A DNA stretch of 64,000 nucleotides, from positions 143,460,450 through 143,524,449 of the forward strand of contig CM071570.1 of the NCBI GenBank assembly GCA_036426205.1. Reading direction: 5' to 3'. This DNA is from Ascaphus truei (taxonomy: Eukaryota > Chordata > Amphibia > Anura > Ascaphidae). A program made the position numbers and the translations under genes. This document shows positions 48,206 through 58,715 of this stretch, one piece after another. Below the pieces are notes generated by a model. It made no database searches, was not told where the DNA came from, and saw only the letters and a program-made list of their open reading frames with translations. Within the stretch, counting starts at the first letter, position 1. The number at the start of each line of letters is the position of its first letter.

Positions 48206-48921
48206 GGTGACACCACGAAAAGGACACACACACACACAACACAACGACACACACACCACACAAACACACACACACACACCACCATACAACAACAACACAC
48301 TCACATCACACAAACCACACACACGATAGAAAGGTACAGCACACACACACGAAAAACACTACACACACACCACACATCACACACAAGGAGAGACACACAC
48401 TACACACGGAGGAGAGCAGCCACACATCAACCACACTAGCAGAAACACACACCACACACGACAACTACACTACAGACCACAGCAAACACACACACAGAGA
48501 GAGACACACCACGAGGAACATATCACACACACACACACACACACACACACTACACAACACACACAACACACACACACCACACCACACAACACAAACACAC
48601 ACACACACCAGATGACACACACACACACAGATGAGACTACAACATCACATAGAGACAACACAAACACACACACAATCCCACAGGAGACAACACACACACA
48701 CACTAGTGGACAGCACACACAGGACACACACACACCAGAGAGGAGACACACACAGCAGAGAGAGGAGACACACACACAGGAAGAGAAGCACACAGAGGGA
48801 CACACACATGCACACACACACACACAGCAAGAGAAAGAGTAGTATAGAGAGAGAGTAGAGAGCTATACAACACAACAACACGACTACGACACATATATAC
48901 ACAAAAACACACACAGTATAT

Positions 48922-48958
<37 letters not shown>

Positions 48959-48960
48959 AT
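48206..48960. repeat. CA-rich low-complexity array
   Basis: About 750 bases of ACACAC with GAGAGACACAC and ACACCACAC interruptions. Long open frames on both strands are artefacts of composition. Confidence 0.9.
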
Positions 48961-48995
48961 CACCACTTGCTGCCACACTGCATCCGGGACACAAA

Positions 48996-49350
48996 CCCCC
49001 TGCATCTCCCGTGCGGGCAGGGAGGAGACACAGGGACGGAGCAGAAGGGGACACATCTCCGCTCTCCCTCCTCTCCCACCCCCCACAGGAGGCAGCGCAA
49101 CCCCCCTGCAATCTCCCGGCGGGCAGGGAGGCAGACACAGGGACCGGAGGAAGAAGGGGACACATCTCCCGCTCAACCCCCACGGGTGGCACGCGCAACC
49201 CCCTGCATACCCGCGCGGGGCAGGGAGGCAGGCACAGGGATCGGAGCAGTAGGGAGACACATTCTCCCGCTCCCCCCTCCCCACTGGCAACAAGCCCCCT
49301 CCATCTCGCGAGGCTGACAGCCACAGGGATCGGCACGAGAAGGGGGCACC
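48996..49350. repeat. ~100-bp minisatellite, about 3.5 copies
   Basis: Units begin near 48996, 49101, 49199 and 49295. Shared words are CCCCCTGCATCTCCCG, GGGCAGGGAGG, CACAGGGA, CGGAGCAG and GGGGACACATCTCCCGCTC. Units are 96-105 bp with small indels. Confidence 0.85.
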
Positions 49351-49382
49351 ACACAGCGGCAGATCGGCGAGCGAGCAACACG

Positions 49383-49420
49383 TCACTGGGAGATCTCATA
49401 TTCATGAGTCTCCCAGTGAC
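49383..49420. repeat. 38-bp palindrome
   Basis: GTCACTGGGAGATCTCAT faces ATGAGTCTCCCAGTGAC with a single bulge. It lies between the minisatellite and the right end of the TTAA unit. Confidence 0.85.
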
Positions 49421-49604
49421 TGCGGAGGCAAATTATAAACAAATGCCAGCTTTTAATATGTCACAAAAATTTCGCGATTAATACATGGGAACGGATGACT
49501 GAAGCATTACAGTTCTTTAGGTAAATAGAGATTGCCCACATGAAGCTATTAAAGTAAAACATAAATTAAAAAAAAAAAAAAAAAAGACTGAACTGCAGCT
49601 TTAA

Positions 49605-50708
49605 CTGAATTTTTTTACAATGTTTTAATATAAAAGCAAATTGAGCATCCCTGAGAAAAGTGGATGACTGCAACATTTTAAAGAGGTGTTCTCACAAGTG
49701 TGAGTTGACAAAGTACAGTACATGTAATCTTGTGAGGCTGCCTATGTGCTGTGAATTATCTGTGCATTAGGTAACCATTGGGTTGAGACAAGAACATTCC
49801 TTAGCAGAGTAGAGACTTTTGGCAGAAACTGCTGAAAATGTGTACCTATGGCACATTTCTGCAAAAGCCAGCACATAAAAATATTTAGCAAAATGTTCAT
49901 AATAATTTGAATCAACCTGCACATCCAATTTCCTCAGCAATAAAAATGGATTATTTACATATTTTTTTATAATGATCACAAATGGCAGTTTACAACTATT
50001 TCACTCCCCTATACATCAAAGCTATTTTGTACTGAAACTGCGTGATGATCCTAAAACAAACAGACACAATCACTACAGAATTCTGTTCCAGGGTATATCA
50101 TGCTCTTGCGCCTGTGAAATATAACTTATTGCAGTTTCCCGTTTTTTTCAGCAAATATTGTTTGCCCACTTTTGTTGCTTTCCTCTGTGTTGAACTGTTA
50201 TCCAAGCCAATGCCAAACTGGATATGTTATACAGAATATCTCCTCCCTAGATCTGACCAAGATAATTTTGCTGTTCAGCTTTAATCCCAATCGCTGACAA
50301 TGGTGCCTTGGTGTACTACTGTAAACCTTACCCCCCTCCCCTCACTAACTTGGACACTTTACATGTATCTGTCATGGGGTTTACAGACCCATCAATAGTG
50401 AACAAGCAGTACAAACAAGTGTCTGTCAAACATGCTGCCTCACTGCTTTAAACTCACCTCTGCAAAATGACAGAGAGCTAATCAAGACAGAGAATTAGCA
50501 ACTGCAGTCAATTCAGGAGCTTATGAGAACCTAAGGAGGCTCGTTTAGTTCTCAGACAGACAGGAGCCCTCAAGGAAAGGTAGTAGAATAACAAAGAAAG
50601 TTATCTTGTATTTCTATTTAGTGTTATTTTTCCCCTTTATGTTAATTTTGTGGCAGTAGGTTGTCTCTTAAGTCTGTTAAAAGGTATCAATTGTTTATTA
50701 AGCAATGC
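49605..50708. other. Non-coding stretch, nothing identified
   Basis: AT-rich, no gene, no clear repeat ends. Confidence 0.45.
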
Positions 50709-51005
50709 CACGTACGACACACCTGTGAGCACGTGACCTGCATACGGCACAAGAGTTAATACACAGCTCGCAAGCTGGCCCAATTTTCATCTTCGCTAAG
50801 GTCCCTCAAATGAACAATATCTCTCCTCAATCTGTCCCCATATACTATCGGTCACAAACACCACACTTGTGAACACGTGACTTAGATATGCAACCAGGGT
50901 TAATACACACAGCTACTATAGCCAACTCACTTTTCTCCTGCGCAAGGTACTTTCAATTAGTTAATATTAACCCCTTACTCAATTGCAATCATATCTACTC
51001 ACTGC
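50709..51005. repeat. Two diverged tandem copies of a ~144-bp unit
   Basis: Copies start at about 50709 and 50853. Shared words in order: ACACCTGTGAGCACGTGAC / ACACTTGTGAACACGTGAC, GTTAATACACA, CGCTAAGGT / CGCAAGGTA and CATATACTA / CATATCTACT. Confidence 0.65.
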
Positions 51006-53395
51006 CACCACCCAAGAAATATCAAATATAAAATCCTAGGTTCCTGTTTTTAAAGGAAAAAAAAAAACTATGTACCTAACACACACAAATCTGTTATAGC
51101 ACAATGTGTTTGAAAATGTAAATTACTCTCTACTAAGCATGCAATATTTCATTCAGAGCTATACTTATTAAATATTGTTTTAATATATAAAAATACAGGG
51201 CTTTAGATTACAGAGATTGTTACACGAACATACAGTACAATTACAATAAATGCAGAACAGTTTCTTAAGATAAAATGATAAAAAATAAAAACAGAAATCC
51301 TTATACAGTACGTTACCCAGTGGCAGCAAAATTTTAAGTCTGCCCGCTTGTGCTCGATCGGCACTTGCCGCCTGCTTGTGCGGGATTGGCATTTACCAGT
51401 TGCATGTGTGTGCATATGCTGCTTGCAAATGACAATCCTGCATGCGCACGAGCGGCTGACAAGTGCCGGTAGCACATGTGCGGGCAACATTTGCTGGTCG
51501 TGCATTCGCGGCCAACAATGTGACATCACATGGCGCGAGTCGTGCGGTGTAAAATTATACTGGAGGAGGGCGGCACCAGGTAAGTGCCTGGAGAAGCATA
51601 TTTTTAAATCCGCCACTGACGTTAGCATATGTCATCGTTTTTTCCCCAGAGAGGTCACTGGCGTAGAAAGATGAACATTTATGTGTCTGATCCCAAACAC
51701 ACTCTATTGAATTCTCACTCATAATTTAAAAAAATGGGTGTGTGTGGCGAGCACGCGCTTTTTAAGTAAAACTTCTTTGTGTTTTGTCACTGATATTGTA
51801 ATTACTGTATACTCGCAAAAGTCTTTCATTCAATCAAAAACATCAACATCAAAATCAAAATTCAATTGCAGTGACAAAACACAGAAAATTCAGAACGCGT
51901 GTACTTGGCAATGTGGTGTGTGTGTGTGTGTGTGTGTTTTGAAGGTATATGTCACTGTGGTCCCTGTATATAATGCAGTCCCCAAAGAACTCCACATTTA
52001 TTTAAAGGAACACTCCCCTCCCCCCCTTGCACACTCACTTTACAGAAGTGAAAGTCAGGGCACCTCAGCTTTCCACCCATGTAACAACAAATGGGCAGGA
52101 AGCAGTATACTGCTTCCAACAAATCGGAAAGAAGCAGAAGTGTAGGGGAATCTATACTTTTTAATGTTGGCTGCGCTCTTTCACATGTGTGCGGCACAGG
52201 CCGCTCATACACATAGCGCCGGCCGTGTCTGCGCATGCGCGAGCATTGTCAGATAATTGTGCGTATGCGTAACCGCCGAAAGCGGCTTCTGCACATGCGC
52301 AGGGAGAAACATTTCAATGGCTTCTGCACATGTGCGTGGAGGAAGATGTCACTTCCATTACACACTTCCGTCACCATGAAGCAGATTTACATTTTTATCA
52401 CAGAGAAAGAAAAAAACATCTTTTGAAATGTAAAAAGTCTTGACTGAATATATAAACACTCATAACATTTTGACACACTTGCCCTTAAGTTTGATCAAAA
52501 AATGGATATGTGTCCTTTATCACCTCCTAGATATGAAGGGTTTGGCCTCATTTCATTTGTTTAATTTGTAACATTTACAAATATCTAACCGTATACTTCA
52601 GAATAGATGTAATCACATTATAGCCTCAATTTTAATAAAGGCCTGTTTGTCACCTCTCTTTGTAATGCACAAGTGATCATTCAAGAATATCATAGTTTCC
52701 TTTTGAGGCTGACAGTCTAGGGTCTGGCCATCGTTTATAGCCTTCACGTCATTTTAGTGAGCCATTAGCGATAGCACCCCCAATAAGCCATCTTTGTAGA
52801 TCAGCACATACCGAGGAAGGCTTTCGACCCATCATAAACCCAATATATTGTAATTTTAAGACAAATTGTAACCACATTAACCCCTGAAGCACCAGATTGA
52901 TTAAAATACTTAATATTCCCTACCATTTTTATTACAAGCAATAAATGGTCTGCGAAATCAGTTGTTGAATTAGCGAGGGAAAGTGTGTCACAGTAACACA
53001 TGCTGTTTTCTCCTTTTACATCACCATCATATGTAATATGGAGATGCAAAGATAATTTTTATAATATACTGTATCTATAAAACTGGCCTAGTAAAGTTAC
53101 CCACTTGTTTAAGAAGCTTTGTCATTTCAACACAGTTGAGCACTTGCCACCTCAGTTTACCCAACAGCAGTCTGTTTTCTATCTAATGGTTCAATAAAGA
53201 AATTGTTCATACTGTACTAAATTTCACTCTTCTGGAACAATTTCCCTAACTCCCTCAAGCTCTCAGTAAACATGACAACATCTGTGCTATTTTGTCCATG
53301 ATTGTAATTGCTATTATGTTTACTGCAAAGTCCTTCTTAGAAAACCCATGACATACTTACATTTAGATGTTGATCTTAAAGAAGCAGAACATGTG
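51006..53395. other. Non-coding stretch with unclassified GC-richer repeats
   Basis: No gene. GC-richer repeat-like islands with GCATGCGC-type words lie at about 51330-51560 and 52170-52370, a (GT)n run at 51916-51938 and a repeat related to 42905-43000 at 52830-52930. Confidence 0.4.
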
Positions 53396-53532
53396 GGGGT
53401 TTTTTAATAGGCGGAAGCAGAGGGTCTGTGGAACTGAACCCCATTAATTTCAGTTTTGGGTCCCCCTGGTTATGGAGATACAGACTTCCGTAGGGGGAGC
53501 CGGTATCTCAGCTCTGCAGGTTTAAAGGAAAC
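53396..53532 (-). repeat. Dispersed repeat, copy 1
   Basis: On the minus strand it reads AACTGAAATTAATGGGGTTC followed by CCTCTGCTTC; a related copy with GCTGAAATTAACACAGTTCA and CCCCTGCTTC lies on the plus strand at about 59740-59885. Confidence 0.55.
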
Positions 53533-54217
53533 AGGAAAATGTATGTGGCATACTAATAAATCAGCACAAGTTCTGCTGCAAAAAATATATAGGCTTTTAA
53601 TGAAATTTGGGGGACAAAAAAAAAAAAAGAATAGACAATGTATCAGGACAGCTGAACTTTCGTCAGATCAACCCTCAGTGTAAACAGCACATCGCAAATA
53701 CATTTAAATAGGAACATAATGTGACCCTCTAGGCACCAAAACGCTGAGCTCGAATGCCAAAATCAGGTCTGTGCAGGCTCAAAAATGAATGCAGGGCAGT
53801 TCATTTACTCATTGCCTGGTACTACCGGGTTGTGACATCATGTGGCGCATCACAGCACAGAGCGCCCACGTGTTGAGCGTTGTCATCATGGCAACCAATA
53901 GTAACCTATAATAACCAACGTGTGGCTGCCATGGCAACAGAGGAAGCTGTAGCATTCAAGGAGGACAGTATAACACAATAAAAACAACAATAATTTAAGG
54001 TGAAAATAAAAGCAATTGGTATGAGTGCTGAAGTTGGTGGTTAGGAGAAACAAATAGAGCATACATTGTCACATATTTAGGTGAAGTAGACTCACATGAG
54101 GGGCAGGGTTGTCCCCCCTCTGGGGTTTGACCTGGAGACTACGGGTTTTGGCCACATATCTCTGGGCTATGGGTTTACCTTGTAAACCTCCAGGTGGCAG
54201 CGTGCGGTGGCGGAAGT

Positions 54218-54587
54218 GGCATCTCCCGGGATCTTTGGAGTCCTCCCGGCATCTCCCCCTGCAGCTCCTGTCAATATGGCTGCGGGGTGTCAAATGGCAC
54301 CACATTGCCATGACCACGGGAATGCTACATGACACAGCGTCACGTGACTCCCGTTTAAATGACAACTGGACGCTATGTGACGTCACATGGCACAAGTTGC
54401 CATGGCAACATGACGTCACGGGACGTCTCGGTCCATAACACGTACTGTTGTCATGGCAACTTGATGCCATGTGATGTAGCGTCCTTTTGTAATGGCAACG
54501 TAGCGCCATTTGATACCGGACAGCCATATTGACAAGAGTTGAATGGGGAGATGCTGGAAGGATTTTGGAAGGATGCCAGAGGATGCC
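54218..54587. repeat. Foldback element with ~65-bp arms carrying RFX and CRE palindromes
   Basis: Arms 54218-54282 and 54521-54587 are complementary with mismatches (GGCATCT ... CAATATGGCTG against CAGCCATATTG ... GGATGCC). Between them lie GTTGCCATGGCAAC (54396-54409), a perfect RFX X-box palindrome, and two TGACGTCA CRE palindromes (54378-54385 and 54411-54418), plus GTTGTCATGGCAAC at 54447-54460. No coding capacity. Confidence 0.75.
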
Positions 54588-55020
54588 GAAATATGTCATC
54601 ACCAAAGGTAAGCGCTCAATGTAAAAATGTTATATCCAGGTTATTCTTCAGTAGAAAGTGGCAACTCTGATGAGGGGTCACATATCAAGTGAAATATGGG
54701 CCAAGTTAATTTGTCAAGGGACTCCCCAAATAGGAAACATAGAAACAGCGCTGTATGAACTTAGTATAGAGTAATAACTGAGCAAAGGAGAGCGGTGGGG
54801 GGGGGAGGGGGGGAGATAATCAGTAGAGATTAAAATGGTTAGAGCAAGAGGGAGCTAATATAAAGCTCTTATTGGTGAGTCTATGTATAGGACAACAAAG
54901 AAGCTCATAAGTCAGCCCACTGCATACCTGTGCCCAACACTTTATGTGCAGATAAGCCTCATAATAGGACACAGATATATGGGAAGTGGAACACTACATT
55001 TACAAATTGAAAGGATTGAT
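54588..55020. other. Non-coding stretch, nothing identified
   Basis: Contains a short G-rich run near 54796-54814; no gene. Confidence 0.45.
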
Positions 55021-55022
55021 GT

Positions 55023-55068
<46 letters not shown>

Positions 55069-55082
55069 ATATATATATATAT
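55021..55082. repeat. (GT)n then (TA)n microsatellite
   Basis: About 45 bases of GT and then about 17 of TA. A second (TA)n run lies at 55313-55349. Confidence 0.97.
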
Positions 55083-55198
55083 AACCTTCCTTATCTCTGT
55101 TTTAACACCCCTCCAGTGCCTCTCTGTTCTTTATTGTTACTTTTTTTTTCAATCCCTGTCTAAGTCACAGAAACCTTTGTATATCAGTATTGCTTGAC

Positions 55199-55290
55199 CT
55201 GAGGAAGAGAGGAAAACTCTCAAAGGTTGTCCTATGACTTAAATTGTTAGTCCAAATAAAAAAGGTATCACCTAATACTGAAGAACTCAT
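55199..55290 (+). repeat. Retroelement end with hammerhead-like motif
   Basis: CTGAGGA is followed by a perfect 5-bp stem (GAGAG, loop GAAAA, CTCTC) and then CAAAGGTTGTC where a hammerhead would have GAAA; so the core is one base off. The sequence continues AAATTGTTAGTCC and AATAAAAAAGGTATCAC, shared with 47140-47290. Confidence 0.5.
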
Positions 55291-55312
55291 TTTATAAATG
55301 ATTTATTCAGTA

Positions 55313-55350
<38 letters not shown>

Positions 55351-56530
55351 AAGATGTACTGACTCCATCCCACTGAATATGTAGAGCTGCCACACTGTAG
55401 GATATGGGTACATGGGCTGATAAAATAGTTAGACTAAAATTGTACAAATGGTGGCAATGTGCACGACCCATTAAACAAACCAATTGTATTCAATACGTTC
55501 ATTCATGCCATTAGGAGCAACACAATCCAGTTGTATGTCCACCTGGCCTCTTTCTGTTGTAACAGACATTCACGGTCCCCACCTCTCGGTAAGGGCCCTA
55601 CATGATCAATGACCTGGTAGTGTAGTGGGGACACAATGTAGCCATATTGATGGATGTGTCTCGCTACTGGAGTTTCTTAATTAAGGTTGCAGATATTTGT
55701 TTTATGTTCCCCCATCCGTTCCTTAAAAGTACATATTGTTATCCCCCCACATAATAAAAACGACACAGGCATTTGAGTAGGTAAATAATGTGTTTGCTCA
55801 AGCATGCGAAAAGTCTTTGATTTTATACTGTTTCCTTGTGTAGCAAGATTCAGGGAAGATATTTTCTCCCATCACCACAGTGCATACAACTGTAGCATGG
55901 ACATGTTCCAAAGGTGGGGGTGGACAAAGCGCTGTATCTCTTTCTTCCTAGGCTCTGTTCTCACCAATCTGTCCCTCAGGTTGCGTGGCCTTTTGTGTGC
56001 AAAGATAGGGTTATCCATACAGAGGTAACCTACTGTGAGATCTCCTTGTAGGAGTTTCCAGTGTTTTAGAATAATTTCCTTGATCTTAACTGAAAGTGAG
56101 GTATATGTATTGACCAATGGTAGTAGTCTCTTGGCAGTATCAGCACTTGTCATTTACATAGTAGACTATCCCTTGTACGGTGTTGTATCCTATCCTTGGC
56201 TATATTGAGTACCCTGTTGGTGTATCCCTTAGCTTTAAATTTAAAGGACCTCCTTTTCTCTAAAAGGATATTTGGGTGGATCACTGATAATCTGTTTAGT
56301 CCTAGCCAATTGGCTAAGGGTAAACCCTCTTTCAGATGTTGTGGGTAGAAGCTTTCAGCTGACAAAGACTGTTACAGTCTGTGTGTTTCATGATTAGATC
56401 AGTAATTAGTCTATTGCCCTCCATTCTGACATCTAGATAATCAATTGTTAATTTGCTATTAATCATTGTGAATTTGATAGTGTTATGTACCAAATTAAGG
56501 AATGTTACAAATTAATGTACAGATTCCACA

Positions 56531-57566
56531 GCATGACATGCCCCTGACGAAGCCAACGGCGAAACTAGTATTGCCGTGGAGGATAAGCAGTTGCGACTGG
56601 GGATATCCTGTGACTATCTTTATGAGATCTCGTGAGACGCGAGCAGGACTCTCATCCTCACGTGACACGGAAGTGTTTTGTGGTTGAAGCTACCGGTGGA
56701 GAAGGACGTGTGACATCTCACTAGCTGTTTACTTTCCAGTGACATTTCAAGCCCTGCGTATATGGAGGTACCGCCACAGAGGGACGTGGGGCGTTTTCTC
56801 TTGATGTGGTTCAAGATAGCTGCAGGACACAGTCAGCGTGCGGAGTGTTCTATCTGCGGAATATATCTTTTTATGTTACAGTTCATTAAATCTTTTTGTA
56901 CGTGATTACACTCTTTTCTTTTTTCCTTATCACATTGCCATTATTTGTTTTGATAGCCCAGCTGATCCTACCAGACCAGAGAAAGCTTCTTTGTATGAGG
57001 AGGAGCTTTCCTGACTGAACCTAGTTTTTGGATTTCTACTGAGGAGCCCAGCTGAGCTTGACAGAGTGGATCATCTTTAACAGCACATCCAGCTAAGATT
57101 ACTTACTCTGCCTGATTTAAATTATCATCTTGTAAGTGTATTCAATTACAGCAGGGATTATCTATTTATACTATACAGAGTACAGGCATACCCCGCATTA
57201 ACGTACGCAATGGGACCGGAGCATGTATGTAAAGCGGAAATGTACTTAAAGTGAAGCACTACCTGTTTTCCACTTATCGATGCATGTACTGTACTGCAAT
57301 CGTCAAATACGTGCAGAACTGATGTAAATAACGCATGTGTAACAGGCTCTATAGTCTCCCCCTTGTGCACAGCTTCGGTACAGGTAGGGAGCCGCTATTG
57401 CTGTTCAGGACGTGCTGACAGGCGCATGCGCGAGCTGCCGTTTGCCTATTGGGCGATATGTCCTTACTCGCGAGTGTACTTAAAGTGAGTGTCCTTAAAC
57501 CGGGGTATGCCTGTACACTATATTCAGTTTTTTTTCTCTCCTGTGTGCTATAGGTAATTTTCCAGC
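56531..57566 (+). mobile_element. ~1-kb non-autonomous element inside the Penelope-like RT, with 12-bp duplication
   Basis: ACAGATTCCACA occurs at 56519-56530 and 57567-57578, and the reverse-transcriptase frame resumes on the far side of this block, which fixes the insertion. Near its left end is CTGACGA, stem GCC-AAC-GGC, GAAAC (56544-56565), the best-formed hammerhead-like core in the window. No protein is encoded. It may be a pseudo-LTR-type or hammerhead-bearing non-autonomous retroelement. A MITE at 57183-57513 is nested in it. Confidence 0.75.
57183..57513. mobile_element. pogo/Tigger-like MITE, 331 bp
   Basis: Termini CAGGCATACCCCG and CGGGGTATGCCTG are perfect inverted repeats flanked by TA at 57181-57182 and 57514-57515, the Tc1/mariner-superfamily target. 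ACTTAAAGTGA words recur near both ends. No transposase. Confidence 0.85.
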
Positions 57567-57831
57567 ACAGATTCCACAACGCCAGATCAAACCATGAAGA
57601 CGTCGTCTATATATCGATTCAATTATAAGATGTTTGATTGGAAGTGGTTGTTATTATAGATATATTGCACTTTAAAATTTGCCATAAACAAATTGGCATA
57701 GGCTGGGGCCATGTTGGTCAATATTGCTGTTCCTTGAATTTGTTTGTAAAATTGTTTATTCTATTTGAAAGTTTTTGGTAAATATAATTCTCAATAATGT
57801 AATAAGAAAACAAATTCCTGTGGAGTTTTAC

Positions 57832-58715
57832 ATTTTTTTTTTTCAACTTCAAATTTTTATTGAATTTTTCATATCAAATAAAACATTGCATATTTAGAAA
57901 TTTCAAACGTGGAATAAAAAATATTCTTATCAAAATTGTAACATGTTAAAAAAAAACAAAACCAAAAGACACAAAAAAAAAAAAAGAGGGAAGGGGGGGG
58001 GGGGATAACAGGTATGAGATCTCTGCCTCTGTTATTTTACTATTACTCCTATGGGAACTTTCTTCAATTCTTGAGTGGATGACTAACGTTCTTATTATTT
58101 TTCTATTATTTCTTATATTTCTTATTTCACCCTCGAAGGCCTGGCTAGTCTTATTAAAAGGTGACCTATTCTTACTCATATTCTTACTCATACTTCAAAA
58201 GAGAACGCATTTATCTCTATTATTGCCAGATTGTGGTTCTCTCAACTCCTGGGATGTCTGTCTGGGCCAACAACGGTGTCCAGACTTTTATAAATTTTGC
58301 GCCCGTGTCATTAACCAAACTCGTTAATTTTTTCATCTGGCAAATATACCACATTCTATTCCTAATCTGGGATATATTTGGAATCTCTGCTTGTTTCCAC
58401 AGTGCCGCAATCTCGCTCCTCGTGGCTGTTGCTAAATGCATAATCAATTTATTACCTGTTTTGGAAAGGCCCGGCCAAGGCCTATTCAAAAGGAACAGCC
58501 ATGGATCTGGAGGAATAGTGAGGTCAAAAATCCTCTGATGCCAATGTCTAATTTGTGTCCATAATGGGACTATCCGAGGACAAGACCAAAACATGTGTAA
58601 CAGGTTCGCCGATGCTCCACACTGTCTTGGGCACAGAGGGGAGCATCCTGGTCCAAACCTTGCTAATTTCTGTGGAGTGAGATACCACCTCATAAGGACT
58701 TTATATGTGTTCTCC
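57832..58715 (-). pseudogene. 5'-truncated L1-like LINE, ORF2 C-terminus and tail
   Basis: The minus-strand frame 58220-58693 contains MRWYLTPQKLARFGP, then CPRQCGASANLLHMFWSCP, the Cys-rich C-terminal block of L1/Tx1-type ORF2 proteins. The 3' end is an A-run (T-run at 57833-57843 on the plus strand). TTTTAC at 57826-57831 and 58716-58721 may be the target duplication. Length 884 bp, truncated at the 5' side as is usual for target-primed reverse transcription. Confidence 0.9.

Larger units (their letters stand above)
43539..49600. mobile_element. TTAA-flanked 6-kb unit with perfect 16-bp terminal inverted repeats
   Basis: AGCTGCAGTTCAGTCT at 43539-43554 faces its exact complement at 49585-49600, and both are bordered by TTAA (43535-43538 and 49601-49604). 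TTAA targets are typical of piggyBac and Kolobok/T2-type elements. Beside each end lies a T- or A-rich stretch. No transposase frame is present; nearly all of the inside is low-complexity DNA. Either a small MITE expanded from within, or two neighbouring MITEs happen to face each other. Confidence 0.55.

Noticed and set aside
48996..49350. CRISPR-like array
   Set aside because: Units of about 100 bp are repeated throughout, without a repeat-spacer pattern, and the DNA is eukaryotic.
48110..49481. Open frames rich in Thr/His/Cys/Val across the CA array and minisatellite
   Set aside because: Compositional artefacts; the later ones simply translate the ~100-bp repeat.
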